Shown here one piece after another: positions 50,419 to 58,707 of a DNA stretch of 64,000 bases (positions are counted from its first letter, which is position 1; every line of letters begins with the position of its first letter). Under the pieces are notes generated by a model. The model ran no database searches. It saw nothing but the letters and a program-made list of their open reading frames with translations, and had not been told where the DNA came from. Source of the stretch: CAYVQZ01 sp964453435 (GTDB lineage: Bacteria > Abyssobacteria > SURF-5); assembly GCA_964453435.1 (NCBI GenBank), contig CAYVQZ010000014.1, positions 1 through 64,000 on the forward strand, written 5' to 3'. Made by a program: the position numbers and the translations under genes.

Positions 50419-51534
50419 TCAGGGAAGCAAGCGGAGAGCTATTTCATTGGCAAGAAGCCATCCCTTTACGGAACACTTGATTTGCTCTCCTGCCCACTCC
50501 AGCAGTCCGAGATTCAGAAGTTCATCGAGCTTCTCTCCGAACACATCCATCGGGTGAACTCCAAACCTCGCCTCGAAATCGCGGCAATCAATGCCGTCAC
50601 TCAGCCTGAGCCTCTGGATTATCGTTTCGAGAGCCTGCATGCGGGGTTCGATTTCCTCGGAATCCCCGACCGCCTTCCCGCAGGCTGCCATAGCCTCGAT
50701 GTATTCGCCCGGGGAAGAGACATTGGCGCTCCTGACGCCGTGCATCCAAGACACGGCGCCGGCTCCAAAACCCAAATATTCTTCGTTTGACCAGTAGACC
50801 CTATTATGAACGGACTGTCCGCCGGGAAGCGCAAAGTTGGAGATTTCGTAGTGGTCGTAGCCGGCCTCGAGCAGCGTTTCTCGGGCCATCTCGTACATAT
50901 CCGCTTCCTGGTTGTCCGATTTTTTGGACAAGACTCCTTCCTTGAGCATTTTCCAGAACGGCGTCCCCTGCTCGATGGTGAGACAGTAAGTTGAAATATG
51001 TTCGGGCTCCAATTCAAGCGCGCTCTCGATGGAGTGACGCCAGCTTTCCGGCGTCTGGTTCGGGATCCCATAAATGAGGTCGAGGCTTATGTTGCGGATT
51101 CCCTCGTTCCTGAGAAGCGTGAATGAATCCATGATGGCTTGAACACCATGGGATCGTTTCAAAAACGCGAGTTCGCGCTCCACAAAACTCTGTGCGCCGA
51201 GGCTCACCCGATTCACTCCAAGCGAGACAAGCGCCTGTATTTTCCGTCGCGTGAGGGTACTCGGGTTCGCTTCAATCGTTACCTCGGCCCCATGAGAAAT
51301 TTTAAAACGGCCGGCCAGGCATTGAAGAAGCCGATTCAGTTGACCCGTGGAAAGTGTGGTCGGTGTTCCCCCGCCAATATAGAGCGTGCTCGCCCAAAGA
51401 GGAGGCGCCGAGGCGACCTCACGGAACAACGCTTCAAGGTAAGAAGCGACGCTGGCATCAAGCGGCACGGAAGCAAAATCACAGTAAGGACATTTGGATT
51501 CGCAATATGGGATATGAACGTAGATTGCGGTCAT
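50419..51534 (-). CDS. hemW: Heme chaperone HemW (radical SAM)
   Basis: A 371-residue HemN-like protein. The start at 51534 gives TAIYVHIPYCESKCPYCDFASV with cluster cysteines Cys11, Cys15 and Cys18, the family's typical beginning. The Cys after these in CDF is followed by Phe, as in HemW rather than true HemN coproporphyrinogen oxidases. IYGIPNQTPESW, GQSVHNRVYWSNEEYLGFGAGA and a C-terminal winged-helix end confirm the family. HemW binds haem and inserts it into apo-respiratory proteins. The TTG at 51591 is a possible but less likely start. The lepB gene ends 23 bases upstream. Confidence 0.92.
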   Translation of the reverse strand: MTAIYVHIPYCESKCPYCDFASVPLDASVASYLEALFREVASAPPLWASTLYIGGGTPTTLSTGQLNRLLQCLAGRFKISHGAEVTIEANPSTLTRRKIQALVSLGVNRVSLGAQSFVERELAFLKRSHGVQAIMDSFTLLRNEGIRNISLDLIYGIPNQTPESWRHSIESALELEPEHISTYCLTIEQGTPFWKMLKEGVLSKKSDNQEADMYEMARETLLEAGYDHYEISNFALPGGQSVHNRVYWSNEEYLGFGAGAVSWMHGVRSANVSSPGEYIEAMAACGKAVGDSEEIEPRMQALETIIQRLRLSDGIDCRDFEARFGVHPMDVFGEKLDELLNLGLLEWAGEQIKCSVKGWLLANEIALRLLP

Positions 51535-51557
51535 TGCCGGCGGGAGAGCCCGATTGT

Positions 51558-52247
51558 TCAGCGCACCAGCCCTATCCTGTTGGGCGGCCAATAGATTGCG
51601 ACAGCCTTTCCGATTATGTTCTCCCGCGGCACAAAGCCCCAGAAGCGGCTGTCGCGACTGTTGAGAGCGTTGTCGCCAAGCATGTAGTAATGCCCCGGAG
51701 GAATCCGGATTTCTCCCTTCCCATGATCACCGGTCGGGTAGTAAACCCGATTTGCTATCACATCCGGCTCGGTAAGTGGGCGGTCGTTAATGTAAATATG
51801 GCCCCCTCCCCGGATGAGGTCATTTTCGCCCGGATTCCACGAGGGATTTTCAGGTACGATTTCCAGAGCTTCCCCTCCCACTCCGACAATCCTCTTTATG
51901 AAATCCTTCTTTTGATCAAGGCCGCTTATTCCCTTTGTTCCAAAGACAACGACATCTCCCCTTTTCGGCTCCGCCAGCGGCAAAAGCCTGTAATCGGTGA
52001 AGGGGATCGGAATTCCGTATACGAATTTGAGAACGATTATCTTATCGCCGCGCCCATAGTTCATTGCCCCGCGCAGCGTTGGCTCCATACTGCCTGTGGG
52101 GATCTTGAATGTTTGAAGAAAAAACGTGCGAATGAAAAGAGCCAACAAAACAGCGTAAATAATGGTCTTGACCCATTCCCATAGGATCGATTCGCCCTGT
52201 TGCTCCGTCGTGACTCTCTCGTCCGTCTCAGGAATCGCTTTCGACAT
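51558..52247 (-). CDS. lepB: Signal peptidase I
   Basis: A 229-residue type I signal peptidase. One N-terminal membrane helix (about 23-45) is followed by the catalytic Ser53 in PTGSMEPTL and Lys118 in KRIVGVGGE; the GDNALNSRDSRFWGFVPRENIIGKA block is the conserved box E. It removes signal peptides at the periplasmic face. ATG at 52247 follows CAGGGA; a TTG at 52256 is an alternative start. It lies between lepA and hemW; lepA-lepB adjacency is common. Confidence 0.95.
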   Translation of the reverse strand: MSKAIPETDERVTTEQQGESILWEWVKTIIYAVLLALFIRTFFLQTFKIPTGSMEPTLRGAMNYGRGDKIIVLKFVYGIPIPFTDYRLLPLAEPKRGDVVVFGTKGISGLDQKKDFIKRIVGVGGEALEIVPENPSWNPGENDLIRGGGHIYINDRPLTEPDVIANRVYYPTGDHGKGEIRIPPGHYYMLGDNALNSRDSRFWGFVPRENIIGKAVAIYWPPNRIGLVR

Positions 52248-52288
52248 TCCCTGCAAATCCTTTCCCGTGCCCGGCTTTCCGAATGATT

Positions 52289-54085
52289 CTATTCAACTTG
52301 GAAAACGGCCATAAACGCCTCTTGCGGAAGTTCAACGTTGCCGACCTGCTTCATTCTCTTCTTTCCTTCCTTCTGTCGCTGCAACAGTTTTCTCTTCCTG
52401 GTGATATCCCCCCCGTAGCACTTTGCGGTCACGTTCTTGCGAAGCGGTTTGACGGTTTCTCGTGCGATGACTCGGCTGCCGATTGCAGCCTGGATGATGA
52501 CTTCGAATAATTGGCGGGGGACGATTTTCCGGAGCTTCTCCACCAACTGTCTTCCTCTCGTATATGCTTTGTCCCTGTGAACTATGCACGAGAGCGCATC
52601 GATTGAATTTCCGTTCAACAGTATATCAAGTTTGACCAGGTCCGACCTGCGAAAACCCAAAAGCTCGTAATCGAACGACGCATACCCCCGGGTCGCCGAT
52701 TTCAAACCGTCATAGAAGTCCAGAACAATTTCGCTGAGAGGAAGGTCGTAGTTGATCAGCACCTTTTGAGAGTCGAGGTACTGAGTGTCTTTATGCTCTC
52801 CTCTTCGGGAGGCGCATAACTGACATACCGTTCCGATATAGTCCGGGGGAGTCATTATGCTGGCTCGGATGTACGGTTCTTCAAGATATTGAATGCATGC
52901 CGGTTGCGGAAGCTTGGACGGATTATCGATATCGACTTGGCCGCCGTCGGTGATATGCACGCGAAAGACCACGGAAGGCGCCGTCGTAACGAGCGAGAGA
53001 CCAAACTCGCGTTCCAGACGCTCTTGAATTATCTCCATATGGAGCATGCCCAGAAAGCCACACCTGAAACCAAAGCCGAGGGCATTGGACGTTTCCGGCT
53101 CGGCATGGAACGAACTGTCGTTCAACCGCAGCTTTTCCAGGGATGACCGCAGAACGTCGAAACCGCCGGGGTCACCAGGATACATCCCACAGAACACCAT
53201 CGGTTTGATTGGCTTATAACCGGGAAGCGCTTTTGAAGCAGGATTGTCTCCCGCAGTCAGAGTGTCGCCGATTTTTATATCTCGGAGACTCTTCATGTTG
53301 GCAATGACATAGCCTACCTCGCCGGCTCGGAGTTCGCTGACGAGCACTTCCTCTAACTTAAAAATGCCGACTTCCTCCACCTCATAGTGGCGGTTCGTCG
53401 CCATGGAAATGATTTTCTGTCCCGGCCTGATACATCCGTCAACCACGCGGATATAGGCGATTGCGCCCCGGAATGAATTATAGACGGAATCGAAAATCAC
53501 AGCTCGCAGCGGAGCGTTGTCATCGCCGCGGGGAGGCGGAACCCGGCTTACCACAGCATCGAGGATTTCCCTTGCCCCCGTGCCGTCCTTTGCGCTCGCG
53601 AGGATTATGGTTTCCGGGTCGATCCCGACGATATCGGCTATCTGGTGCGTGACCTCATCGATTCGAGCGTTCGGAAGGTCAATCTTGTTAATTACGGGAA
53701 TTATTTCCAGATTCCGCTCAGTGGCAAGATATGCGTTCGCAAGGGTTTGCGCCTGCACCCCCTGCACGGCGTCAACGAGCAAGAGCGCTCCCTCGCAAGC
53801 ATCGAGACTTCGAGCCACCTCGTAGGAAAAATCCACATGGCCCGGCGTATCGATCAGATTCAAAAAATATGTCTTTCCGTTGGATGCCTCATAGTTCACG
53901 CGAATAGCGGCGGCCTTGATGGTGATACCCCGCTCTCGCTCGATATCCATTGTGTCGAGCGTCTGCTCTCTCAGCTCGCGCGCCGGGACCGCGTGCGTGA
54001 TCTCGAGGATTCTATCGGCCAGGGTGGACTTACCATGGTCAATATGCGCAATTATGCAAAAATTTCGTATTTTTTCTCTGAGCAT
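52289..54085 (-). CDS. lepA: Elongation factor 4 (LepA)
   Basis: A 598-residue translational GTPase with RNFCIIAHIDHGKSTLADRIL (P-loop, G1), DTPGHVDF (G3), NKIDLPNA (G4), then LepA-specific domains. The C-terminal domain ...SCIVHRDKAYTRGRQLVEKLRKIVPRQLFEVIIQAAIGSRVIARE... marks EF4 (its parts are quoted). It back-translocates ribosomes and aids growth under stress. ATG at 54085 starts LREKIRN; a GTG at 54106 is an alternative. lepB follows after 41 bases. The ribosome site is poor (TTATTCCAAACT). Confidence 0.95.
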   Translation of the reverse strand: MLREKIRNFCIIAHIDHGKSTLADRILEITHAVPARELREQTLDTMDIERERGITIKAAAIRVNYEASNGKTYFLNLIDTPGHVDFSYEVARSLDACEGALLLVDAVQGVQAQTLANAYLATERNLEIIPVINKIDLPNARIDEVTHQIADIVGIDPETIILASAKDGTGAREILDAVVSRVPPPRGDDNAPLRAVIFDSVYNSFRGAIAYIRVVDGCIRPGQKIISMATNRHYEVEEVGIFKLEEVLVSELRAGEVGYVIANMKSLRDIKIGDTLTAGDNPASKALPGYKPIKPMVFCGMYPGDPGGFDVLRSSLEKLRLNDSSFHAEPETSNALGFGFRCGFLGMLHMEIIQERLEREFGLSLVTTAPSVVFRVHITDGGQVDIDNPSKLPQPACIQYLEEPYIRASIMTPPDYIGTVCQLCASRRGEHKDTQYLDSQKVLINYDLPLSEIVLDFYDGLKSATRGYASFDYELLGFRRSDLVKLDILLNGNSIDALSCIVHRDKAYTRGRQLVEKLRKIVPRQLFEVIIQAAIGSRVIARETVKPLRKNVTAKCYGGDITRKRKLLQRQKEGKKRMKQVGNVELPQEAFMAVFQVE

Positions 54086-54102
54086 AGTTTGGAATAAAAT
54101 GA

Positions 54103-54633
54103 ACACCGAAATTTTTTGAATATAAACAGTTAATTATACCAAAAGAGGGAAAACCCTTCAATAACGAAACTCGCGAGCGGGAAGATCTTCTTGTTCGGGA
54201 AATCGGCTGCGCCCCAATTCGGGGCAGATGCCTCGGCAAAACCCTGGCCGCCGTCTGCATGATGGGGATCGGGCACGCCGTGCTTCCCGAAACGATTTAT
54301 TGTTTCGCCGATCACGATAGATTGCAGAGAGCCATTCGGCGCATCATGGAAGAAGGACAATCTATCGATAGGATTATCACTCTCAATCAGGGAAAAGGAG
54401 GCGCCCCGCCGAGGCTCGAGAACCCTCTTAATGCGGGAGAGAGCTTGTTTGACCCGGAGATTCGTTCCTTTGACTTACGAGGGGTGATTTCCGTGTTCGA
54501 AGATTCCGTGTCAATCGTTCAGGGGAATGCGTTTGACGAGGTCCGCGACCGAGAAAGGCCGCAGGTCGGCCATGATGGACTCAAGTTCCGCCTGCTTGCT
54601 GCGGATCGCGGCGGTGATTTCTCGTACGTTTGA
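54103..54633 (+). other. Open frame without a start codon, unassigned
   Basis: From 54103 the plus frame is open for about 177 codons to a stop at 54631-54633, but the first ATG is at 54259. The first ~135 codons lie in the gap between lepA and the kinase gene and look protein-like (...LAAVCMMGIGHAVLPETIYCFADHD..., ...RRIMEEGQSIDRIITLNQGKGGAPPRL...). The end runs antisense over the kinase C-terminus. I do not recognise it. It may be a remnant of a gene whose start was lost, or chance. A family search would decide. No other gene is visible in 54086-54510. Confidence 0.3.
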
Positions 54634-56319
54634 GAGTTTCTCGTTCGCTTCCGGGTTGGCGCGCTGCACCGACTTGATTCTTTCTCGCGGGATGTTTGCG
54701 AAACCGGCGCCGGTTCGGATGCGTACTGCATCCGGGTCCTCGAAGACGATGCGGCATTTGATGTCCCTCCCGTTGGTCAGCTCGATTGTATCAAGAAACC
54801 CGCCGCCGGGCGCCTCGCCCCGTGCCAGCCGGAGTTCATGTTCGAGCGCTATCAGCGATGCTTCCAGTCTCGCTATCTCGGACGTCCTGGCATACAGTTC
54901 GGTGGCGCCATCATAAACATTGCCGGCGAGAAGATGAATGCTTCGCTCCGAGAAAAAATCTCCACGATTTCTCCTTTTCTCCGCCATATCCCAAGCCCGG
55001 AAACAACAGGGCATCTGTTGGGGGTTCGTCATCCTCCTCAAACATTCGATGAAATCGGACAGCGGTTTCGACCCGATGCGAAACGAGACACCCTCCGAGG
55101 CGCACTCCTCCTCGACCTTCACCTCCTCACACGATTGCCGAAGGTTTGTTTCCAGTCTGGCGAGGCGTTTCAGCGCTCTCTCAGGGGTCTCCGTTTTGAC
55201 CGTGCCGGTGACGACCACCGCATGGCCTTCCACCTCCACCGATATGATTTCCGAATCATTTGCAAGCGCAACGGGAGACTTGATAAGAACCGGAATCATG
55301 TCCGCAGCCGCCATGTTCCTCGCCTGCTCCAGTTCACGTCTGGCCGGAGCTGAATCGGCGGCCAGAACCTTGTCCGGCAGCTTGAGGCCGCCGATTGTAT
55401 GAATGCCGATACCCCCTGCCATCGCAACGAAGAGCATACCCATAATGGCTTTCGCCATCAGGCGGCGTTTCGGGCGAGTGGCCTGAAGGGGGGCCGACGA
55501 GGGTTTTCTCGATCGCAGGCGCTTGAGGCTCGTGAGAAGCTCTTCACAATTTTGATGTCGATGGGCAGGGTCTTTGGCCATCATCGTGAGGATGACGCAC
55601 TCGACCTCGGAAGGAATCTCCAAGTTGACCGACCGCGGAGGCGGCGGCTCCTCTGTCTGAATTTTCCTGATCAGCCCAAGCAGCGAATCGGCCTGAAACG
55701 GCGCTTTTCCCGTCATGAGTTCGTAGAAGACGGCGCCGAGCGAATAGATGTCGCTCAGCGCAGTGGCGGATGCGCCCGAGGCCTGTTCGGGAGAGAGATA
55801 GTGCGGTGTGCCGAGCACCGCCCCCTCCGTCGTCAGACGCTCTATCGAGTCGTGAAGCGCAAGACCGAAGTCGGCGAGCTTCACTCTACCGGATTTGTCT
55901 ATAAGGATGTTACCGGGTTTGATGTCTCTGTGAACCATTCCGTGCTTGTGTATGTGATTGAGAGCGTTTGCGACCCCGCCAATTATGCCGATGGCCCGGG
56001 CTGCCGGGAGAGTTTGCTGCCGGTGAAGAACCTTATCCAGGGAATAGCCATCGATGAACTCCATGGTGTAGTAATAGGCTTGTCCCTCTTGTCCGACGTT
56101 AAAAATCTGAACGACATTCGGATGATTGAGCTTGGCGATGGAGCGCGCTTCGTTCATGAAGCGCTCGACAAATGTCGAGTTTTCGGTCACATGAGGGGGA
56201 AGGACCTTCATGGCGACCATTCGGCCGAGTGAAATCTGTTCGGCCTTGTAGACAATGCCCATGCCGCCCCTGCCGAGTTCGGAGAGTATTTTGTGACCGC
56301 CTATGGTCTTTCCAATCAT
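54511..56319 (-). CDS. Transmembrane Ser/Thr protein kinase with C-terminal extracytoplasmic domain
   Basis: A 602-residue kinase. The catalytic domain has LGRGGMGIVYKAEQ (G loop, about 11-24), VAMKVL (ATP Lys), HRDIKPGNIL (catalytic loop), ADFGLA and GTPHYLSPEQAS (activation segment), ending near 285. One membrane helix lies at about 292-315 (MAKAIMGMLFVAMAGGIGI). The ~285-residue periplasmic part contains a helix/strand region (LVKTETPERALKRLARLETNLRQSCEEVKVEEECAS..., quoted in parts), four Cys and a coiled-coil-like stretch near the end (EITAAIRSKQAELESIMADL). No known PASTA or other sensor domain is apparent. It may sense envelope state. GAGG precedes the ATG at 56319. Confidence 0.92.
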   Translation of the reverse strand: MIGKTIGGHKILSELGRGGMGIVYKAEQISLGRMVAMKVLPPHVTENSTFVERFMNEARSIAKLNHPNVVQIFNVGQEGQAYYYTMEFIDGYSLDKVLHRQQTLPAARAIGIIGGVANALNHIHKHGMVHRDIKPGNILIDKSGRVKLADFGLALHDSIERLTTEGAVLGTPHYLSPEQASGASATALSDIYSLGAVFYELMTGKAPFQADSLLGLIRKIQTEEPPPPRSVNLEIPSEVECVILTMMAKDPAHRHQNCEELLTSLKRLRSRKPSSAPLQATRPKRRLMAKAIMGMLFVAMAGGIGIHTIGGLKLPDKVLAADSAPARRELEQARNMAAADMIPVLIKSPVALANDSEIISVEVEGHAVVVTGTVKTETPERALKRLARLETNLRQSCEEVKVEEECASEGVSFRIGSKPLSDFIECLRRMTNPQQMPCCFRAWDMAEKRRNRGDFFSERSIHLLAGNVYDGATELYARTSEIARLEASLIALEHELRLARGEAPGGGFLDTIELTNGRDIKCRIVFEDPDAVRIRTGAGFANIPRERIKSVQRANPEANEKLSNVREITAAIRSKQAELESIMADLRPFSVADLVKRIPLND

Positions 56320-56467
56320 GAATTTAGAGTCCTCGCACACCTTTCCGTGGCGTCAGGGAAGATGCAAGATACTTGCCAAGTCGGCGACAATTCATGCGCC
56401 CGGGAGCGAGCGGCCAATTCGGGGCTATTTGGAGTGTGTCCCCACGATTGATTCTGAGCGTTGTTCG

Positions 56468-56545
56468 CTTCGGGGACAGTCCCGATTCTACGGCACTTCG
56501 TGCCCGTAAATCTGGGACAGTCCCCTTCGCTCGGCAATCGTGAGA
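56468..56545. repeat. Dispersed palindromic repeat, family A copy
   Basis: Nearly identical to 6511-6580: cgcttcggggacagtcccga, central ggcac-ttc-gtgcc hairpin, and cagtcccc at the end. It begins ~150 bases after the kinase start codon side, in the spacer 56320-57136, which contains only such repeats and no supported gene. Confidence 0.85.
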
Positions 56546-56785
56546 CGGGCTCTTTGGGGATATTTGAGGGGCGAGATAGTCGAAAATGGCTATTTTCAAA
56601 GAGAAAAAGCGGCGCAAATTCGAGCGAACATGGCCGTTTTCCCCCGCGGAAATACGGATTAATTCATGCGCCCAAAGGGCGCAGAGAGCACAGTGCGGCG
56701 GAGCCGCAACCAAATTTCGGTTCAGGGACAGTCAATATGTCCCACGGTCGGTAATCCGTGCTTCGGGGGCAGTCCGCCAATCTAT

Positions 56786-56869
56786 CCCGCGAGTCCGCGG
56801 GATTTCGCTCCGCTCAGCGCAAAAGACGGGGGGATTCCGTAATTGGGTACAGTGAGCGTGTCCCACGAT
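56786..56869. repeat. Dispersed palindromic repeat, family B copy
   Basis: Matches 6335-6418 closely: cccgcg-agtc-cgcggg, gatttcgct, cgctcagcgcaaaa and ggattccgt. It is immediately followed by another family A element, so the two occur as a composite here, as at 13741-13865. Confidence 0.8.
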
Positions 56870-56882
56870 TCATGGTGAAGGT

Positions 56883-57050
56883 TGTTCGCTTCGGGGACAG
56901 TCCCGATTCTACGGCACTTCGTGCCCGTAAATCTGGGACAGTCCCCTGCGCTTGGTAATCGTGGGACGGATTCACAGTCCCGATTCTATCCCGCGGGACG
57001 CGGGACTTTGTGTCCGTAAATCAGAGACAGTCCCTTTCGCTCTGTATCAC
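56883..57050. repeat. Dispersed palindromic repeat, family A copies in tandem
   Basis: 56883-56965 is another near-identical family A element (cgcttcggggacagtcccga...). A second, diverged copy follows at about 56973-57050 (cagtcccgattctatcccgc...aaatcagagacagtccc). Together with the copies at 56468 and 56786 this makes four repeat units within ~600 bases. Confidence 0.8.
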
Positions 57051-57136
57051 GTTGTCAACCTTGACATTATGAAATTCGCAGCGTGAAAGTCACAACAGAA
57101 ATTCATCATTTTCACAGATAGTACTCAAGGGAGATT

Positions 57137-58579
57137 CTACGCGGGGGGACAGGGTACGATTTTGAGGACGTGCGAGATGGAGCCGGGCAGCGGGTCGGGC
57201 AAGGAAACGGTGATTCGGGAGCCGTTTTGCCGCCAATCGAGAGCTTTGTCATGGCCTGACAGAGAGATTGTTGTGTCGGGCGCGCACGTCAATGATTCGA
57301 TGGACACTTCGGGACCGCTTATTGAACCGAGGATTATGGCAAACAGCGCGTCGTCTTTTTGAGTGAAACGAATATCCTTGCCGTCCGCGGTCTTCCCTTC
57401 GGCAGTCATCCACGGTCCTGTGTCATAGATGGCCTCACCGTTGAGGGCAAGCCATTTTCCAAGACCTTCAAGACGGTCGCGCTGCGCATTCGGAATCGTG
57501 CCGTCGGCCATAGGTCCGACGTTTATGAGAAGATTCCCGTTCTTGCTGACGATATCGACGAAGCTGTGAACGAGTTCTTCCGGCGTGAGAAGGTTTTCGT
57601 CCGGTTCATTACGGTTGTATCCGAAGGAAGTCCCGAGACCGCGGCACGCCTCCCATTTCCTTTGGCTGACCTTGTCGAACACAACGTACTCGGGGGTGAC
57701 GAAATCATGATGGATGCCCGGAGGGTCGGCCTGGCCGGAGGAAAACCTTGCATGAAACCAGGCGCCGACGTTGATTACAAGTCGCATGAGCCCGTTTTCC
57801 GGGTACGTTTTCTGATTCCAACGGTCGTTGATAACGCCATCGGGAACGACCTCATAATAGTATGAGAACAATTCGAGCAGGTCGGCGTTTTTGGGATAAC
57901 GAATGTCGTTCCACAGAATCGAGGGTTTGTAACGGTCGATAAGTTCCCTGAATTGATTTGTGCAATATTTCACATAAGCCTCTTCTTGAGGAGTATTGGT
58001 TAGGAATGTGAATGGGTCGCTGATGGCGGTTTCCTTGAACGACCAGTCCAATCCTCCGGAATAGTAAAGGCCCATTTTCAGGCCCTTCGCCCGAACCGCA
58101 TCGATGACTTCGCCCACAAAATCGCGGTCCGAGTGCAGTCCGGTCCTGTGAGGGTTCCTGTGGCTGGTGGGCCAGAGGGTGTAGCCGTCGTGATGCTTGG
58201 TCACCATCACGACGTACCGCGCGCCTGCTTTCGCAAAAAGCTCGGCCCAGCCGGCGGGGTCGATGTTGGCCGAAGCCTTGACAAATTCGGGAACAAAATC
58301 GTAGTAGGAAAATCTTTCGCCATAGGTTTCGATATGGTGACGATAAGTAGGGCTGCCTTTGATTTTGCTCGTATTCAGATACCATTCGGCGTACGGGTTG
58401 TGCGCAATCTGATATCTGTACCCTTTCTTTTTTATCAGGGTCTGATAGTCTTCGCCGTACGGAGCCCACGCCGGAACGGAGAAGGCACCCCAGTGAATGA
58501 ATATGCCGAGTTTGGCATTGTCATACCATTCGGCCAAGGGTCGCGCTCTCAGCGATTCAAGGGTCGCTCTTGATGCCAT
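57137..58579 (-). CDS. Alpha-L-fucosidase family protein (GH29)
   Basis: A 480-residue glycoside hydrolase. It begins EWYDNAKLGIFIHWGAFSVPAW, the GH29 start; GARYVVMVTKHHDGYTLWPT carries the conserved His pair of the -1 site, and PSILWNDIRYPK has the position of the catalytic nucleophile Asp (W-N-D; many members have W-x-D-G). NLLINVGPMADGTIP and a C-terminal beta domain follow. No signal peptide, so either it is cytosolic or exported another way. It would release terminal fucose from glycans. Absence of the Gly after the Asp is worth noting. It is 128 bases from the next hydrolase, in the same direction. Confidence 0.9.
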   Translation of the reverse strand: MASRATLESLRARPLAEWYDNAKLGIFIHWGAFSVPAWAPYGEDYQTLIKKKGYRYQIAHNPYAEWYLNTSKIKGSPTYRHHIETYGERFSYYDFVPEFVKASANIDPAGWAELFAKAGARYVVMVTKHHDGYTLWPTSHRNPHRTGLHSDRDFVGEVIDAVRAKGLKMGLYYSGGLDWSFKETAISDPFTFLTNTPQEEAYVKYCTNQFRELIDRYKPSILWNDIRYPKNADLLELFSYYYEVVPDGVINDRWNQKTYPENGLMRLVINVGAWFHARFSSGQADPPGIHHDFVTPEYVVFDKVSQRKWEACRGLGTSFGYNRNEPDENLLTPEELVHSFVDIVSKNGNLLINVGPMADGTIPNAQRDRLEGLGKWLALNGEAIYDTGPWMTAEGKTADGKDIRFTQKDDALFAIILGSISGPEVSIESLTCAPDTTISLSGHDKALDWRQNGSRITVSLPDPLPGSISHVLKIVPCPPA

Positions 58580-58707
58580 GGGAATCCTCCGGTGTCTTGT
58601 CGAGGTTGCGTCTCACGGTTCATCAGTGTGCGCTTCAGCGCATGCAATGTATGAGAGCTTCTACTGACCATTCAGTTCCCTTGGACAAGAGTTTTCGCCG
58701 CGCCATA

